Below, piece after piece: positions 8,330-17,845 of a DNA stretch of 64,000 bases. A program made the position numbers and the translations under genes. Location of the stretch: the NCBI GenBank assembly GCA_944319745.1, contig CALUET010000003.1, positions 1 through 64,000 of the forward strand. The letters run 5' to 3'. This DNA is from an uncultured Phocaeicola sp. GTDB lineage: Bacteria; Bacteroidota; Bacteroidia; Bacteroidales; Bacteroidaceae. The notes under the pieces are model-generated. The model made no database searches and was not told where the DNA came from. It saw only the letters and a program-made list of their open reading frames with translations. Each line of letters begins with the position of its first letter. The first letter of the stretch is position 1.

Positions 8330-9316
8330 TTATTGGCAGGTTTGAAAATGATCTTCTATAATGTCGGTCATTACATCTGTAATGTTTAGTCCGGCAGCTT
8401 TCACTTGTTGTGGAATAAAGCTGGTAGCTGTCATGCCGGGGGTGGTATTGACCTCCAGCATATTAATCTTTTCTCCTTCGGTAACAATGTAATCAATGCG
8501 TACAATGCCTTTACATCCTAATATATCATAGATGGCAGATGTGAGCTTTTGTATGCGTGATGTAAGTTCCGGACTGAGGCGTGCCGGAGTAATTTCGGTT
8601 ACTTCTCCATTGTATTTTGCGTTGTAATCGAAAAACTCGTTCTTGCTTACGACTTCTGTAATGGGAAGAACGACGGAGTTTTTCCTTGTCTTATAACATC
8701 CGTTGGCAAGCTCTGTCCCATTCATAAAAGCTTCGATCATGACATCGTTTGATTCTTTGAATGCTTTTTCCAAGGCCGGACGGATTGCTTCCCGCGAAGT
8801 TACCTTGGTAACTCCGAAGCTGGAGCCGCTGTCATTGGGCTTGATGAAACAAGGCAATCCGATTTTTTCTATAATGGTATCTTCTGAAATGTCATATCCT
8901 TTGTGGACCAATAAGGATTCGGCTATGCGTATTCCAAACCCTTTCAGGTATTGGTTGAGTGTAAATTTGCTGAATGTCAGAGCAGAGGTGAGTACGTTGC
9001 ATGTGGAGTAAGGAATGCCTATCAGTTCGAAATAGCCTTGCAGGATGCCGTTTTCTCCGGGAGTTCCATGAATTGTTATATAAGCAAAGTCGGGGATAAT
9101 CTTTTTTCCTTCGTGTAAGAAACTGAAGTCATTTTTATCAATAGGCGATCTTTTCCCGTCGGGAAGCAGAGCTTCCCATTTTTGTTTGGTAAGATTTACG
9201 ATATAAAGATTGTATTTTTCTTTATCGATAAAAGAATAAATACCTTCGGCGCTCCGCAGGGAAACGCCATATTCCGAAGAATCTCCTCCGGCTACGATTG
9301 CAATGGTACGTTTCAT
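8330..9316 (-). CDS. ddl: D-alanine--D-alanine ligase
   Basis: Makes D-Ala-D-Ala for peptidoglycan precursors with ATP. The 328-residue protein has the ATP-grasp layout: GGDSSEYGVSLRSAEG at the N-terminus, HGTPGENGILQGYFE, the loop FIKPNDSGSSFGVTKV, and the metal-binding end EVNTTPGMTATSF. The glycine-rich loop and the R-x-D-Y element (VRIDYIV) are intact. Its ATG overlaps the stop of the rluD-like gene by 4 bases. The neighbour with PASTA domains upstream also points to cell-wall work, so the cluster mixes wall synthesis with ribosome modification. Confidence 0.96.
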   Translation of the reverse strand: MKRTIAIVAGGDSSEYGVSLRSAEGIYSFIDKEKYNLYIVNLTKQKWEALLPDGKRSPIDKNDFSFLHEGKKIIPDFAYITIHGTPGENGILQGYFELIGIPYSTCNVLTSALTFSKFTLNQYLKGFGIRIAESLLVHKGYDISEDTIIEKIGLPCFIKPNDSGSSFGVTKVTSREAIRPALEKAFKESNDVMIEAFMNGTELANGCYKTRKNSVVLPITEVVSKNEFFDYNAKYNGEVTEITPARLSPELTSRIQKLTSAIYDILGCKGIVRIDYIVTEGEKINMLEVNTTPGMTATSFIPQQVKAAGLNITDVMTDIIEDHFQTCQ

Positions 9317-10386
9317 GATAGTTCTCTGTTACTAATATAATTTCTCCATCTTTCTATCAGGGCGGTCATGTCTTCGGGAAGTTCCGAGGTGAAAAATAAT
9401 TCTTTTCCGCTTCTCGGGTGAACAAATCCCAATGTTTTGGCATGAAGAGCCTGACGGGGGCAGATGTCGAAGCAATTGTTTACGAATTGTTTGTATTTGC
9501 TGAAATGAGTTCCTTTTAATATTTCGTGTCCTCCGTATCGTTCGTCGTTGAATAAGGTGTGCCCGATATATTTCATGTGTACCCGAATTTGATGCGTGCG
9601 CCCGGTTTCAAGTACACATTTTACCAGCGTCACATACCCCAACCGTTCCAAAACCTGGTAATGAGTTACGGCATGTTTCCCTTGATTCGGATCGGAAAGT
9701 ACCGCCATTTGCATGCGGTCTTTGGGGTTTCTCCCGATATTTCCGGTAATCGTTCCTTCGTTTTCTTCGATGATACCCCATACTACCGCATTGTATTCGC
9801 GCTTAGTTGTTTTATTATAGAATTGCATGCCCAGGTTTGTTTTTGCATCCGGGGTTTTTGCAATAACGAGTAGTCCGGACGTATCTTTATCGATGCGGTG
9901 AACCAATCCTACTTGCGGATCGTTCGGATCGTAGGAAGGAATATCTCGAAGATGCCATGCTATTGCATTAACCAGGGTGCCGTGATAATTACCGCATCCC
10001 GGGTGGACAACCAGACCGGCGGGTTTGTTTATCACCATGAGGTCGTTGTCTTCGTATAAAATATTTAAAGGGATGTCTTCAGGAATGATGTCATTGTCGT
10101 AACGCGGGCGGTCCATCATGATGGTCAGCACATCGAACGGTTTTATTTTATAGCTGCTTTTAACGGGTTTTCCGTTGGCCATGACAAAACCCCGTTCGGC
10201 TGCTGTCTGGATGCGATTCCGCGAAGCATTGGCAATACGCTCGAATAGATATTTGTCGATGCGGATGGGGCTCTGCCCTTTATCTACGATTACACGGAAA
10301 TGCTCGTACAATTCTGTCGAATCATCCAAAGGTTCTATATCTTCCAAGGACGTGTCTAATTCCGTTATCGAATCATATTCTTGCAT
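9313..10386 (-). CDS. rluD: RluA-family 23S rRNA pseudouridine synthase (RluD-like)
   Basis: Converts specific uridines of 23S rRNA to pseudouridine. The 357-residue protein starts with an acidic leader (about 1-35), then an S4 RNA-binding domain (IRIDKYLFERIANASRNRIQ) and the catalytic domain from about residue 110. The catalytic aspartate is in LVHRIDKDTSGLLV. ETGRTHQIRVHM and the HPRSGKELFF end motif are also present. Domain order matches RluC/RluD; which uridines are targeted is not visible. It is 22 bases after the PASTA gene and overlaps ddl by 4 bases. Confidence 0.93.
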   Translation of the reverse strand: MQEYDSITELDTSLEDIEPLDDSTELYEHFRVIVDKGQSPIRIDKYLFERIANASRNRIQTAAERGFVMANGKPVKSSYKIKPFDVLTIMMDRPRYDNDIIPEDIPLNILYEDNDLMVINKPAGLVVHPGCGNYHGTLVNAIAWHLRDIPSYDPNDPQVGLVHRIDKDTSGLLVIAKTPDAKTNLGMQFYNKTTKREYNAVVWGIIEENEGTITGNIGRNPKDRMQMAVLSDPNQGKHAVTHYQVLERLGYVTLVKCVLETGRTHQIRVHMKYIGHTLFNDERYGGHEILKGTHFSKYKQFVNNCFDICPRQALHAKTLGFVHPRSGKELFFTSELPEDMTALIERWRNYISNRELS

Positions 10387-10408
10387 TGCTCGCCTTCTTC
10401 TTTAAAGT

Positions 10409-11059
10409 TTAAAACCATGATTCATCTATTTCCGGCTCATCTTCTTCCGGATTTCTCGGCACAGGCGTATTGCTTAAAGTGTCGATGTTCAGCGAATCCC
10501 GCATTTTTGTGCTTCCAACGCAGAGCGTAAGCAAAGCCTCATACGGTATTGCATCACCTGCATGTATGTTTTTTCCCTTGTATTTGATGCCATATACCCA
10601 GTCTTGTTCTCCCGGTATTAATTCCGGTTCGGTAAGGCGGAATCCCATGGATTTCAATTTTGCTGCGGCTTGTCGTACCGAACTGTTGTCTGCCAGGTCG
10701 GGAAGTTTTATTTTGGGTATCTCGAGGGTGTTTATTGTAAGATAAATTGTTCTCCCTTCTTTTACGCGTGAACCTCCGGCAGGTGTCTGGTCGAGTACAA
10801 TTCCGGCGGGCATGCCTTTTACAAAAGTCGAGTCGATTACCAACGCTTTCATTTTCTCTTTCTGTAAAAGTTCTTTTGCCGTAGAGACAGGTTTTTCTTT
10901 TACGTCGGGGACAACATACGATTCCCCGTGATGGGTATAGCGGTCCATCCAATGTAAAGTGCTCCATGCTGCAATGATCACAACGGCAATCATGGCTAAT
11001 ATGTTCAGCCAGAAGAAAAGATTCCGTTTAAATGAAAAAAAATCTTTTAAGGAAATCAT
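10409..11059 (-). CDS. PASTA-domain membrane protein
   Basis: One N-terminal membrane helix (NLFFWLNILAMIAVVIIAAW, about residues 15-35) is followed by extracytoplasmic PASTA repeats: the first begins VVPDVKEKPVSTAKELL, the second IPKIKLPDLADNSSVRQAA, and a partial third follows. PASTA repeats bind peptidoglycan or muropeptides in kinases and penicillin-binding proteins, but this 216-residue protein has no kinase or transpeptidase domain. The C-terminus is acidic (NPEEDEPEIDESWF). The start is the ATG at 11059, not the in-frame GTG at 11065. A TATATTTG box lies 37 bases upstream. It heads the cluster with rluD and ddl. Confidence 0.88.
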   Translation of the reverse strand: MISLKDFFSFKRNLFFWLNILAMIAVVIIAAWSTLHWMDRYTHHGESYVVPDVKEKPVSTAKELLQKEKMKALVIDSTFVKGMPAGIVLDQTPAGGSRVKEGRTIYLTINTLEIPKIKLPDLADNSSVRQAAAKLKSMGFRLTEPELIPGEQDWVYGIKYKGKNIHAGDAIPYEALLTLCVGSTKMRDSLNIDTLSNTPVPRNPEEDEPEIDESWF

Positions 11060-11096
11060 AAACACTTATAAGTATTGTTTCGAGGACAAATATACG

Positions 11097-11104
11097 CATA
11101 AAAA
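11097..11104 (-). promoter_or_regulatory. Promoter -7 element of the PASTA-rluD-ddl cluster
   Basis: Reads TATATTTG on the minus strand, 37 bases before the ATG of the PASTA gene. No clear -33 partner is seen. Confidence 0.6.
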
Positions 11105-11210
11105 ATGAAAATGAGTAGCGTAAAAAGAGAACGGCCGTATTGTTGGAGAATAAGGGAGGCTGTCGGCCGGAGTTTTTATCCTTTTGCGGGGATAAAAAAG
11201 AGGAAAAGAA

Positions 11211-11245
11211 GAGCCATGATATTCGAAATAAAAATATCATGGCTC
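11211..11245 (-). terminator. rpmH terminator
   Basis: A perfect 13-base stem (GAGCCATGATATT at 11211-11223 with 11233-11245) lies 30 bases after the rpmH stop. On the minus strand it continues into TTCTTTTCC and a second small stem (11173-11181 with 11190-11198). Confidence 0.8.
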
Positions 11246-11274
11246 TCCTTATTCTTTTATACTTAATGTGAAAT

Positions 11275-11436
11275 TTATGCTTTCACACCGTTGTATTCAT
11301 CTGAAACAGTAAGTTTTTTACGGCCTTTAGCCCGGCGTGCTGCCAAAACTTTACGCCCGTTTGCTGTTGCCATTCTTTCACGGAATCCGTGTTTGTTTTT
11401 TCTCTTTCTGTTAGAAGGTTGGTAGGTTCTTTTCAT
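11275..11436 (-). CDS. rpmH: 50S ribosomal protein L34
   Basis: A 53-residue basic protein reading [20 protein letters not shown] at its start, the L34 signature, then [20 protein letters not shown]. Typical L34 proteins end soon after this. Here an extra 10 or so residues ([11 protein letters not shown]) follow, as in other Bacteroidales. It is a structural protein of the large ribosomal subunit. It stands alone on the minus strand with its own promoter and terminator, and it is divergent from efp. Confidence 0.96.
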   Translation of the reverse strand: MKRTYQPSNRKRKNKHGFRERMATANGRKVLAARRAKGRKKLTVSDEYNGVKA

Positions 11437-11478
11437 GTTCGTATATGTTTTATGTTATTATTCTATGGGTTCGGGCTG

Positions 11479-11510
11479 CAAAATTAGAGACTTTTTTTTA
11501 ATAAACCAAA
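11479..11510 (-). promoter_or_regulatory. rpmH promoter
   Basis: On the minus strand TTTG (11507-11510), 20 bases, then TAATTTTG (11479-11486). Both boxes and spacing match the Bacteroidetes sigma factor consensus. The start codon is 43 bases further on. Confidence 0.85.
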
Positions 11511-11537
11511 TAGCTAAATTATTTTTAGACAAATCTT

Positions 11538-11569
11538 TTTGCGATTTTTCTCGATTTAGATTAATTTTG
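11538..11569 (+). promoter_or_regulatory. efp promoter
   Basis: TTTG at 11538-11541, 20 bases, then TAATTTTG at 11562-11569. It is the divergent partner of the rpmH promoter, with the two -33 boxes 27 bases apart. The untranslated leader is about 50 bases. Confidence 0.85.
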
Positions 11570-11624
11570 CCCCGCGATACGTGAAAGGAAAATCTGAATA
11601 ATTATATAATAAAACAATTTCATT

Positions 11625-12191
11625 ATGATTAATGCTCAAGACATTAAAATCGGAACTGCTATCCGTATGGATGGTAAATTGTATTTTTGTATAGACTTCT
11701 TACATGTGAAACCGGGGAAAGGTAATACGTTTATGCGTACAAAACTGAAAGATGTTGTCGACGGTTATGTATTGGAACGTCGTTTCAATATCGGTGAAAA
11801 ATTGGAAGATGTGCGTGTGGAACGTCGTCCTTACCAATATTTGTATAAGGAAGGTGACGATTATATTTTTATGAATCAAGAAACTTATGAGCAGGTTCCT
11901 ATTGCTCATGATTTGATTGAAGGCGTGAATTTCTTGAAAGAGGAAATGGTTGTGGATGTCGTTTCCGATGCTTCAACCGATACAATCCTTTTTGCAGAAC
12001 TTCCGGTGAAGGTGCAATTGAAAGTTACTTATACAGAGCCCGGCCTGAAAGGCGATACGGCAACCAATGCAACGAAGCCTGCTACCGTAGAGACCGGCGC
12101 AACGGTGCGTGTTCCTTTGTTTATTAATCAAGATGAAATCATTGAGGTTGATACACGTGACGGTTCTTATGTAGGACGGGTGAAGGCATAA
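11625..12191 (+). CDS. efp: Translation elongation factor P
   Basis: Relieves ribosome stalling at consecutive prolines. The 188 residues match the usual length, with a KOW-like N-terminal domain and two OB domains. The loop that carries the modified residue reads HVKPGKGNTFMRTK, with lysine (K32) at the tip, so this is the lysine-type EF-P rather than the arginine type. No modification enzyme (EpmA/B, YmfI) is seen in the window. The end motif DTRDGSYVGRVKA is the conserved C-terminus. It has its own promoter and terminator. Confidence 0.97.
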   Translation: MINAQDIKIGTAIRMDGKLYFCIDFLHVKPGKGNTFMRTKLKDVVDGYVLERRFNIGEKLEDVRVERRPYQYLYKEGDDYIFMNQETYEQVPIAHDLIEGVNFLKEEMVVDVVSDASTDTILFAELPVKVQLKVTYTEPGLKGDTATNATKPATVETGATVRVPLFINQDEIIEVDTRDGSYVGRVKA

Positions 12192-12219
12192 AGACCTGTC
12201 CGAGTAAAAATATTCAGAA

Positions 12220-12261
12220 GGCAGAGGAAGTGTAAATATGATACTTTCTCTGTCTTTTTTT
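12220..12261 (+). terminator. efp terminator
   Basis: A 14-pair stem with three G-U pairs (12220-12233 with 12241-12254) and a 7-base loop is followed by TTTTTTT. It lies 28 bases after the efp stop. Confidence 0.8.
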
Positions 12262-12342
12262 GATGATGGCAGAGAAAAAAGAAGAATATATTTATCTTTT
12301 CATTTGAACAAAAGCGTCTTCTGATAAAATAATAGCTTATTT

Positions 12343-12374
12343 TTTGCAAATCATCGCATTATTTTATATCTTTG
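12343..12374 (+). promoter_or_regulatory. Promoter of rimP-nusA-infB
   Basis: TTTG at 12343-12346, 20 bases, then TATCTTTG at 12367-12374: a full match to the Bacteroidetes consensus. The rimP ATG is 66 bases further on. The leader contains a purine-rich AAAGGTGGAGGGGC stretch and a T-run, so some attenuation is possible. Confidence 0.85.
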
Positions 12375-12440
12375 CAGCCGAGATGGATGAAAGGTGGAGG
12401 GGCAATTAAGCTCCTTTTTTTATTCTTATATTACTAATAG

Positions 12441-12908
12441 ATGATAGATAAAAACACTGTAGCCCGAATTGTAGAAGAATGGCTGAAGGATAAAGATTAT
12501 TTCCTTGTGGACGTCACTGTCAGTCCTGACGACAAAATTGTTGTGGAAATAGACCATGCGGAAGGAGTCTGGATAGACGATTGTGTGGAATTAAGCCGTT
12601 ATATCGAATCGAAACTGAATCGGGAAGAAGAAGATTACGATCTGGAAGTCGGATCGGCAGGAATCGGTCAGCCGTTTAAAGTCTTGAGGCAATATGAAAT
12701 CCACGTGGGGAAAGAAGTGGAAGTTCTCACGAATGACGGGAAAAAATATACCGGCGTATTGACAAAAGTCAATCCGGAAAATTTTGTGATAACGATAGAA
12801 GTAAAGGTGAAGCCCGAAGGAACAAAGCGTCCCAAATGGGTGGAACAAGATGTTACGTTAGCTTATAATGAAATAAAGTATACCAAATATTTAATCAGTT
12901 TTAAATAA
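12441..12908 (+). CDS. rimP: Ribosome maturation factor
   Basis: Helps 30S subunit assembly. The 155-residue protein has the two-domain RimP layout: an N-terminal domain with VDVTVSPDDKIVVEIDHAEGV followed by CVELSRYIESKL and the conserved YDLEVGSAGIGQP, then an SH3-like C-terminal domain from about residue 95 (KYTGVLTKVNPENFVI). In most bacteria the motif is EVSSPGLDRP; here it is EVGSAGIGQP, a common Bacteroidetes form. It is 2 bases ahead of nusA, the classical rimP-nusA-infB order. Confidence 0.94.
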   Translation: MIDKNTVARIVEEWLKDKDYFLVDVTVSPDDKIVVEIDHAEGVWIDDCVELSRYIESKLNREEEDYDLEVGSAGIGQPFKVLRQYEIHVGKEVEVLTNDGKKYTGVLTKVNPENFVITIEVKVKPEGTKRPKWVEQDVTLAYNEIKYTKYLISFK

Positions 12909-12910
12909 CT

Positions 12911-14170
12911 ATGGCCAAAAAAGGGGAAACTGTCAGTTTGATTGACACATTTTCGGAGTTTAAGGAATTGAAAAACATCGATCGTACTACGATGGTGAGT
13001 GTGTTGGAAGAATCTTTTCGTAGTGTGATAGCAAAGATGTTTGGGACGGATGAGAATTATGATGTTATTGTAAATCCCGATAAAGGTGATTTTGAAATCT
13101 GGCGTAATCGTGAAGTGGTTGCGGACGATGAGCTGACGAATCCGAACATGCAGATCACATTAAGCGAGGCTCGGAAGATCGATACTTCGTATGAAGTGGG
13201 AGAAGAGGTGACGGACGAGGTGATCTTTGAAAACTTTGGTCGTCGTGCAATATTGAATCTTCGCCAGACACTTTCTTCGAAAATTCTGGAACTGGAAAAG
13301 GACAGTCTGTATAATAAATATATAGAAAAAGTAGGAACGGTGGTATCGGCAGAGGTTTATCAAATCTGGAAAAAAGAGATTTTGTTGCTGGATGATGAAG
13401 GAAATGAGCTGTTGCTTCCGAAAACAGAACAGATTCCCAGTGATTTTTACCGGAAGGGAGAGACGGCACGCGCGGTGGTGGCACGTGTAGACAATAAGAA
13501 TAATAATCCGAAAATTATATTAAGCAGGACTTCGCCCGTGTTCTTGCAGCGTTTGTTTGAACAGGAAGTTCCCGAGATTAATGACGGGTTGATTACCATA
13601 AAGAAAATCGCCCGCATACCCGGTGAACGTGCTAAGATAGCTGTTGAATCGTATGATGAACGGATAGATCCGGTGGGCGCTTGTGTGGGAGTAAAGGGCT
13701 CTCGCATTCACGGAATAGTTCGTGAGCTTCGAAATGAGAATATAGATGTAATAAACTATACGTCGAACATCCAATTGTTTATTCAGCGTGCACTAAGTCC
13801 GGCGAAGGTTTCTTCGATCGTGATGCATGAGGATGAAAAACGTGCGGAGGTTTATCTGAAACCGGAAGAGGTTTCTTTGGCGATAGGAAAAGGTGGTATG
13901 AATATTAAGTTGGCAAGCATGTTGACGGAATATACCATTGATGTCTATCGTGAGTTGGATGAAACTTCGGTGGATGAAGATATTTATTTGGATGAATTTA
14001 AGGACGAAATAGATGAATGGGTGATAAACGCGATTAAAGGAATTGGCATTGATACCGCAAAAGGTGTGTTGAATGCACCGCGAGAGATGTTGATTGAGAA
14101 GGCAGATCTGGAGGAAAATACGGTAGATGATGTATTGCGAATTTTAAAAGCCGAGTTTGAAGAAGGATAA
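12911..14170 (+). CDS. nusA: Transcription termination/antitermination protein NusA
   Basis: Binds RNA polymerase and nascent RNA to control pausing and termination. The 419 residues contain the N-terminal polymerase-binding domain (about 1-130), an S1 domain (KVGTVVSAEVYQIWKKE, about 135-200), and two KH domains (DPVGACVGVKGSRIHGIVRE and AIGKGGMNIKLAS). The C-terminal part has one helix-hairpin-helix-like region only. E. coli NusA has about 495 residues with two acidic repeats; the shorter form is normal in many other phyla. It is the middle gene of rimP-nusA-infB. Confidence 0.97.
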   Translation: MAKKGETVSLIDTFSEFKELKNIDRTTMVSVLEESFRSVIAKMFGTDENYDVIVNPDKGDFEIWRNREVVADDELTNPNMQITLSEARKIDTSYEVGEEVTDEVIFENFGRRAILNLRQTLSSKILELEKDSLYNKYIEKVGTVVSAEVYQIWKKEILLLDDEGNELLLPKTEQIPSDFYRKGETARAVVARVDNKNNNPKIILSRTSPVFLQRLFEQEVPEINDGLITIKKIARIPGERAKIAVESYDERIDPVGACVGVKGSRIHGIVRELRNENIDVINYTSNIQLFIQRALSPAKVSSIVMHEDEKRAEVYLKPEEVSLAIGKGGMNIKLASMLTEYTIDVYRELDETSVDEDIYLDEFKDEIDEWVINAIKGIGIDTAKGVLNAPREMLIEKADLEENTVDDVLRILKAEFEEG

Positions 14171-14237
14171 TTGAATAGTTTTTTTCTTATAATCGCGGGA
14201 ACATCTTTCTCTGAACTCAATAAAAAAAGGATAATTT

Positions 14238-17201
14238 ATGACGATAAGACTGAATAAAGTAACAAGAGATTTAAACGTGGGAATTGCAACGGTTGTAGAA
14301 TTTTTACAGAAAAAAGGTTTTACGATTGAAGCAAATCCTAATACAAAAATTACGGAAGAACAATACAATATACTCGTAAAAGAGTTCAGTAAAGATAAAG
14401 ATTTAAGGATAGAGTCTGAGAAGATATATCAAGAACGGCAAAATAAAGAACGAAACAAAGCCTCTGTTTCGATTGATGATTTACGCGAGGAGAAGAATAA
14501 TTCTGAGGTGATAGAAACTGTTATCCCGGATGACATTCGTCCGAAGTTCAAACCGGTTGGAAAGATTGATTTGGATAATTTGAACGGAAAGAAACCAAAG
14601 ATCGCCACTGAAGAGCCTTTGAAGGAAAGTGAAAGCTTGGAACATCAGCAAACGGAATCTCCGGCGGAAAAAGAAGCAGAGCAGAATGCACAGAACGAAA
14701 ATGCTCAGCCTTCCGGCAATGAAAATCGCGTTATGGAAGAAAAGGTTCCGGAACAATCGTCAGAAGACCGTGTTGCGGAAGCCGATCATAATGCCTCGAC
14801 TACGGAGAAAGAGCCCGCAATAGAAAAAACGGAACGCGAGGAAAAAGTAAATTTAAATCCTGTCCCGGAACGAAAGGAGGAGGAAATTTTTAAAATACAT
14901 CCAACCGAATTGAAGTCAAAAATAAAAATGGTTGGACAGATTGATTTGGCTGCTTTGAATCAGTCTACTCGTCCGAAGAAAAAAACAAAAGAAGAAAAAC
15001 GCAAAGAGCGTGAAGAAAAAGACAAACAACGTCAGGAGCAACGTCGTCAGATGAAAGATGCCATTATGAAGGAAATCAGAAGTGGCGATGACAAGGATGA
15101 CAATAAAGCGTCTGACGATTCGGCAAAAAAGAAAAAAAGAAATCGGATTAATAAGGAACGTGTAGACATCAATGCCGTAGGAAGTACGGGAGCTTCTGCT
15201 CGCGGAAATGAAAAAAATACAAGAAACAACGTTTCGCAAGGAGGAGGCAAACACAATTATAATAAAGACAGATTTAAGAAACCTGTGGCAAAGCCCGAGG
15301 TGAGTGATGAAGATGTTGCCAAGCAAGTGAAAGAAACATTGGCGCGTTTGACGAGCAAAGGGAAGAACAAAGCGGCAAAATATCGGAAAGAAAAACGGGA
15401 AGCAATTCAAAATCGCCAACAGGAGCAGAACGAGATAGAATTAGAAGAAAGCAAGGTTCTTAAACTTACAGAGTTTGTTACGGCCAATGAATTGGCAAAC
15501 ATGATGAACATCTCTGTGACGCAAGTCATCTCAACCTGCATGAGTGTGGGAATAATGGTTTCTATAAATCAACGATTGGACGCGGAAACCATAAATCTGG
15601 TGGCAGAAGAGTTTGGCTATAAAACGGAATATGTGAGTGCCGAAGTGGCGCAAGCCATAGAAGAAAAAGCTGATGCCGAAGAAGATTTGCAACCGCGTGC
15701 TCCGATTGTTACCGTTATGGGACATGTGGATCATGGTAAGACTTCTTTGCTTGATTATATACGTAAGGCTAATGTGATTGCCGGTGAAGCAGGTGGAATA
15801 ACCCAACATATCGGTGCATACAACGTGAAGTTGGAAGACGGACGCCGCATTACTTTCTTGGATACGCCGGGACACGAGGCCTTTACCGCGATGCGTGCCC
15901 GTGGAGCGAAAGTAACGGATGTTGTCATAATAATAGTGGCAGCCGACGATAATGTGATGCCGCAGACAAAAGAAGCCATCAATCATGCTACGGCAGCAGG
16001 CGTACCGATTGTGTTTGCAATCAATAAGATTGATAAGCCGAACGCTAATCCCGATAAAATAAAAGAGGAATTGGCTTCAATGAATTTCCTCGTGGAAGAA
16101 TGGGGAGGTAAGTATCAATCACAGGACATTTCGGCGAAAAAAGGTACAGGCGTTAAGGAATTACTCGAAAAAGTATTGCTTGAGGCCGAAATGCTTGACC
16201 TGAAAGCCAATCCGAACCGCAAGGCGACCGGCCCGATTATTGAGTCTTCTTTGGATAAAGGACGCGGATACGTGGCTACGGTATTGATTTCAAACGGAAC
16301 ACTTCATGTCGGCGATATTGTTTTAGCCGGGACATATTACGGAAAAGTGAAAGCGATGTTTAACGAACGTAACCAGCGCTTGAAAGAAGCCGGACCGTCT
16401 GAGCCTGTATTGATATTGGGATTGAACGGGGCACCATCTGCGGGAGATACGTTCCATGTCTTCGATACAGAGCAGGAAGCGCGCGAAATTGCGAACAAAC
16501 GAGAGCAGTTGCAGCGCGAACAAGGTCTGCGTACGCAAAAAATGCTTACCCTTGATGAAGTGGGACGCCGCCTGGCTTTAGGTGATTTCCACGAATTGAA
16601 TATTATCGTGAAAGGCGATGTGGACGGATCAGTGGAGGCCTTGAGTGATTCATTAATCAAATTGTCTACCGAACAGATTCGTGTAAATGTGATTCATAAG
16701 GGAGTGGGACAGATCTCAGAGTCCGACGTATCTTTGGCTGCTGCTTCCAATGCAATCATTGTAGGATTCCAAGTCCGTCCTTCAGGCAATGCGGCAAAAT
16801 TGGCAGAGCAAGAAGGTGTCGATATACGAAAATACTCAATTATTTATGATGCAATAGAAGAAGTTCAGTCGGCAATGGAGGGCATGCTTTCTCCGACATT
16901 GAAAGAACAAATCACGGCGACGATAGAAGTTCGTGAAGTTTTCAACATCAGTAAAGTCGGAATGGTGGCAGGTGCCATGGTGAAGACCGGTAAAGTTAAA
17001 CGAACTGACAAGGCGCGTTTGATTCGCGATGGTATTGTAATCTTTACGGGCTCTATAAATGCGTTGAAGAGATTCAAGGATGATGTGAAAGAAGTTGGTG
17101 CTAATTTCGAATGTGGAATTAGTTTGACCAACTGCAATGACCTGAAAATTGGAGATATAATTGAGACTTATGAAGAAGTGGAAGTGAAGCAAACTTTGTA
17201 A
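14238..17201 (+). CDS. infB: Translation initiation factor IF-2
   Basis: GTPase that brings initiator tRNA to the 30S subunit. The 987-residue protein starts with an IF2-N helix bundle ([20 protein letters not shown]). A long, highly charged and low-complexity linker follows to about residue 390, then a second IF2-N module ([16 protein letters not shown]). The G domain starts near 490: G1 [10 protein letters not shown]3 DTPGHEAF, G4 NKIDKPNA. Domains II, III and the tRNA-binding C-terminal domain follow. The linker is rich in Lys, Glu and Gln and would be disordered. It is 67 bases after nusA, and a hairpin-type element follows. Confidence 0.97.
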   Translation: MTIRLNKVTRDLNVGIATVVEFLQKKGFTIEANPNTKITEEQYNILVKEFSKDKDLRIESEKIYQERQNKERNKASVSIDDLREEKNNSEVIETVIPDDIRPKFKPVGKIDLDNLNGKKPKIATEEPLKESESLEHQQTESPAEKEAEQNAQNENAQPSGNENRVMEEKVPEQSSEDRVAEADHNASTTEKEPAIEKTEREEKVNLNPVPERKEEEIFKIHPTELKSKIKMVGQIDLAALNQSTRPKKKTKEEKRKEREEKDKQRQEQRRQMKDAIMKEIRSGDDKDDNKASDDSAKKKKRNRINKERVDINAVGSTGASARGNEKNTRNNVSQGGGKHNYNKDRFKKPVAKPEVSDEDVAKQVKETLARLTSKGKNKAAKYRKEKREAIQNRQQEQNEIELEESKVLKLTEFVTANELANMMNISVTQVISTCMSVGIMVSINQRLDAETINLVAEEFGYKTEYVSAEVAQAIEEKADAEEDLQPRAPIVTVMGHVDHGKTSLLDYIRKANVIAGEAGGITQHIGAYNVKLEDGRRITFLDTPGHEAFTAMRARGAKVTDVVIIIVAADDNVMPQTKEAINHATAAGVPIVFAINKIDKPNANPDKIKEELASMNFLVEEWGGKYQSQDISAKKGTGVKELLEKVLLEAEMLDLKANPNRKATGPIIESSLDKGRGYVATVLISNGTLHVGDIVLAGTYYGKVKAMFNERNQRLKEAGPSEPVLILGLNGAPSAGDTFHVFDTEQEAREIANKREQLQREQGLRTQKMLTLDEVGRRLALGDFHELNIIVKGDVDGSVEALSDSLIKLSTEQIRVNVIHKGVGQISESDVSLAAASNAIIVGFQVRPSGNAAKLAEQEGVDIRKYSIIYDAIEEVQSAMEGMLSPTLKEQITATIEVREVFNISKVGMVAGAMVKTGKVKRTDKARLIRDGIVIFTGSINALKRFKDDVKEVGANFECGISLTNCNDLKIGDIIETYEEVEVKQTL

Positions 17202-17219
17202 GTTGTTCTGATAAATAGT

Positions 17220-17312
17220 AAACAATGTCATCCTGAACAAATGGAAAGAACTGTAATGCAGTGATGGAATTATCGGGTTCTTCAAGTTGTTTAGCGTGAC
17301 ATTGTTTTTTTA
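17220..17312 (+). repeat. REP-like imperfect palindrome, also a likely terminator after infB
   Basis: An 88-base imperfect inverted repeat opens with AAACAATGTCA (17220-17230) and closes with TGACATTGTTT (17297-17307), followed by more T. Inside, CTGAACAA (17233-17240) pairs with TTGTTTAG (17287-17294), and AAGAAC (17246-17251) with GTTCTT near 17277. The TGTCATCCTGAAC start resembles dispersed palindromes of the GTCATCCTGAGCGAAG type known from many bacterial genomes. Only one copy was noticed here. It may end the infB transcript before cvpA. Confidence 0.55.
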
Positions 17313-17320
17313 TTACTGCT

Positions 17321-17845
17321 ATGCTGACATTAGATTGGGTAATTTTAGGCATTATAATTTTGGGAGCTATTTGGGGCTTTGCAAAGGGATTTATAAAACA
17401 ATTAGCCTCCCTTGTCGGACTGATTGCCGGACTTTTGATTGCACGTGCCTTATACATTTCAGTGGGAGAACGGTTGGCAATAGAAACCGGAATGTCGGTA
17501 ACGGTGGGACAGATTGTTGCTTTTTTTCTGATATGGCTATGCGTCCCTCTTATTGTTTCGATATGTGCTTCCATGTTGACGAAAGCCATCGAGGTAATCC
17601 ATTTAAGTTTTATCAATCGTTTTCTGGGAGCTTTGTTGGGCGGTATCAAGTTTATTCTGTTTATAAGCCTGGTTGTTTATTTTATAGAATATGTTGATTC
17701 GCAGAATAAGTTTATCAGTTCTGGTAATAAGAAAGCTTCTGTATTATATTATCCGATGAGAGAATTGTCGGGAATGTTCATCCCGATTTTGAAAAATGCT
17801 ACAATGAAATTAATAGATACCAACATATATGAAGAAGGAATCTAA
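17321..17845 (+). CDS. CvpA family membrane protein
   Basis: A 174-residue integral membrane protein with four predicted helices, the first starting at [29 protein letters not shown] and [12 protein letters not shown] are the conserved CvpA signatures. CvpA of E. coli is needed for colicin V production, but the family is widespread and its general role is unclear. The last 17 bases overlap the sufB start. In Bacteroidales cvpA commonly precedes suf genes, so transcription may be shared. No clear promoter was found between the hairpin and its ATG. Confidence 0.85.
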   Translation: MLTLDWVILGIIILGAIWGFAKGFIKQLASLVGLIAGLLIARALYISVGERLAIETGMSVTVGQIVAFFLIWLCVPLIVSICASMLTKAIEVIHLSFINRFLGALLGGIKFILFISLVVYFIEYVDSQNKFISSGNKKASVLYYPMRELSGMFIPILKNATMKLIDTNIYEEGI

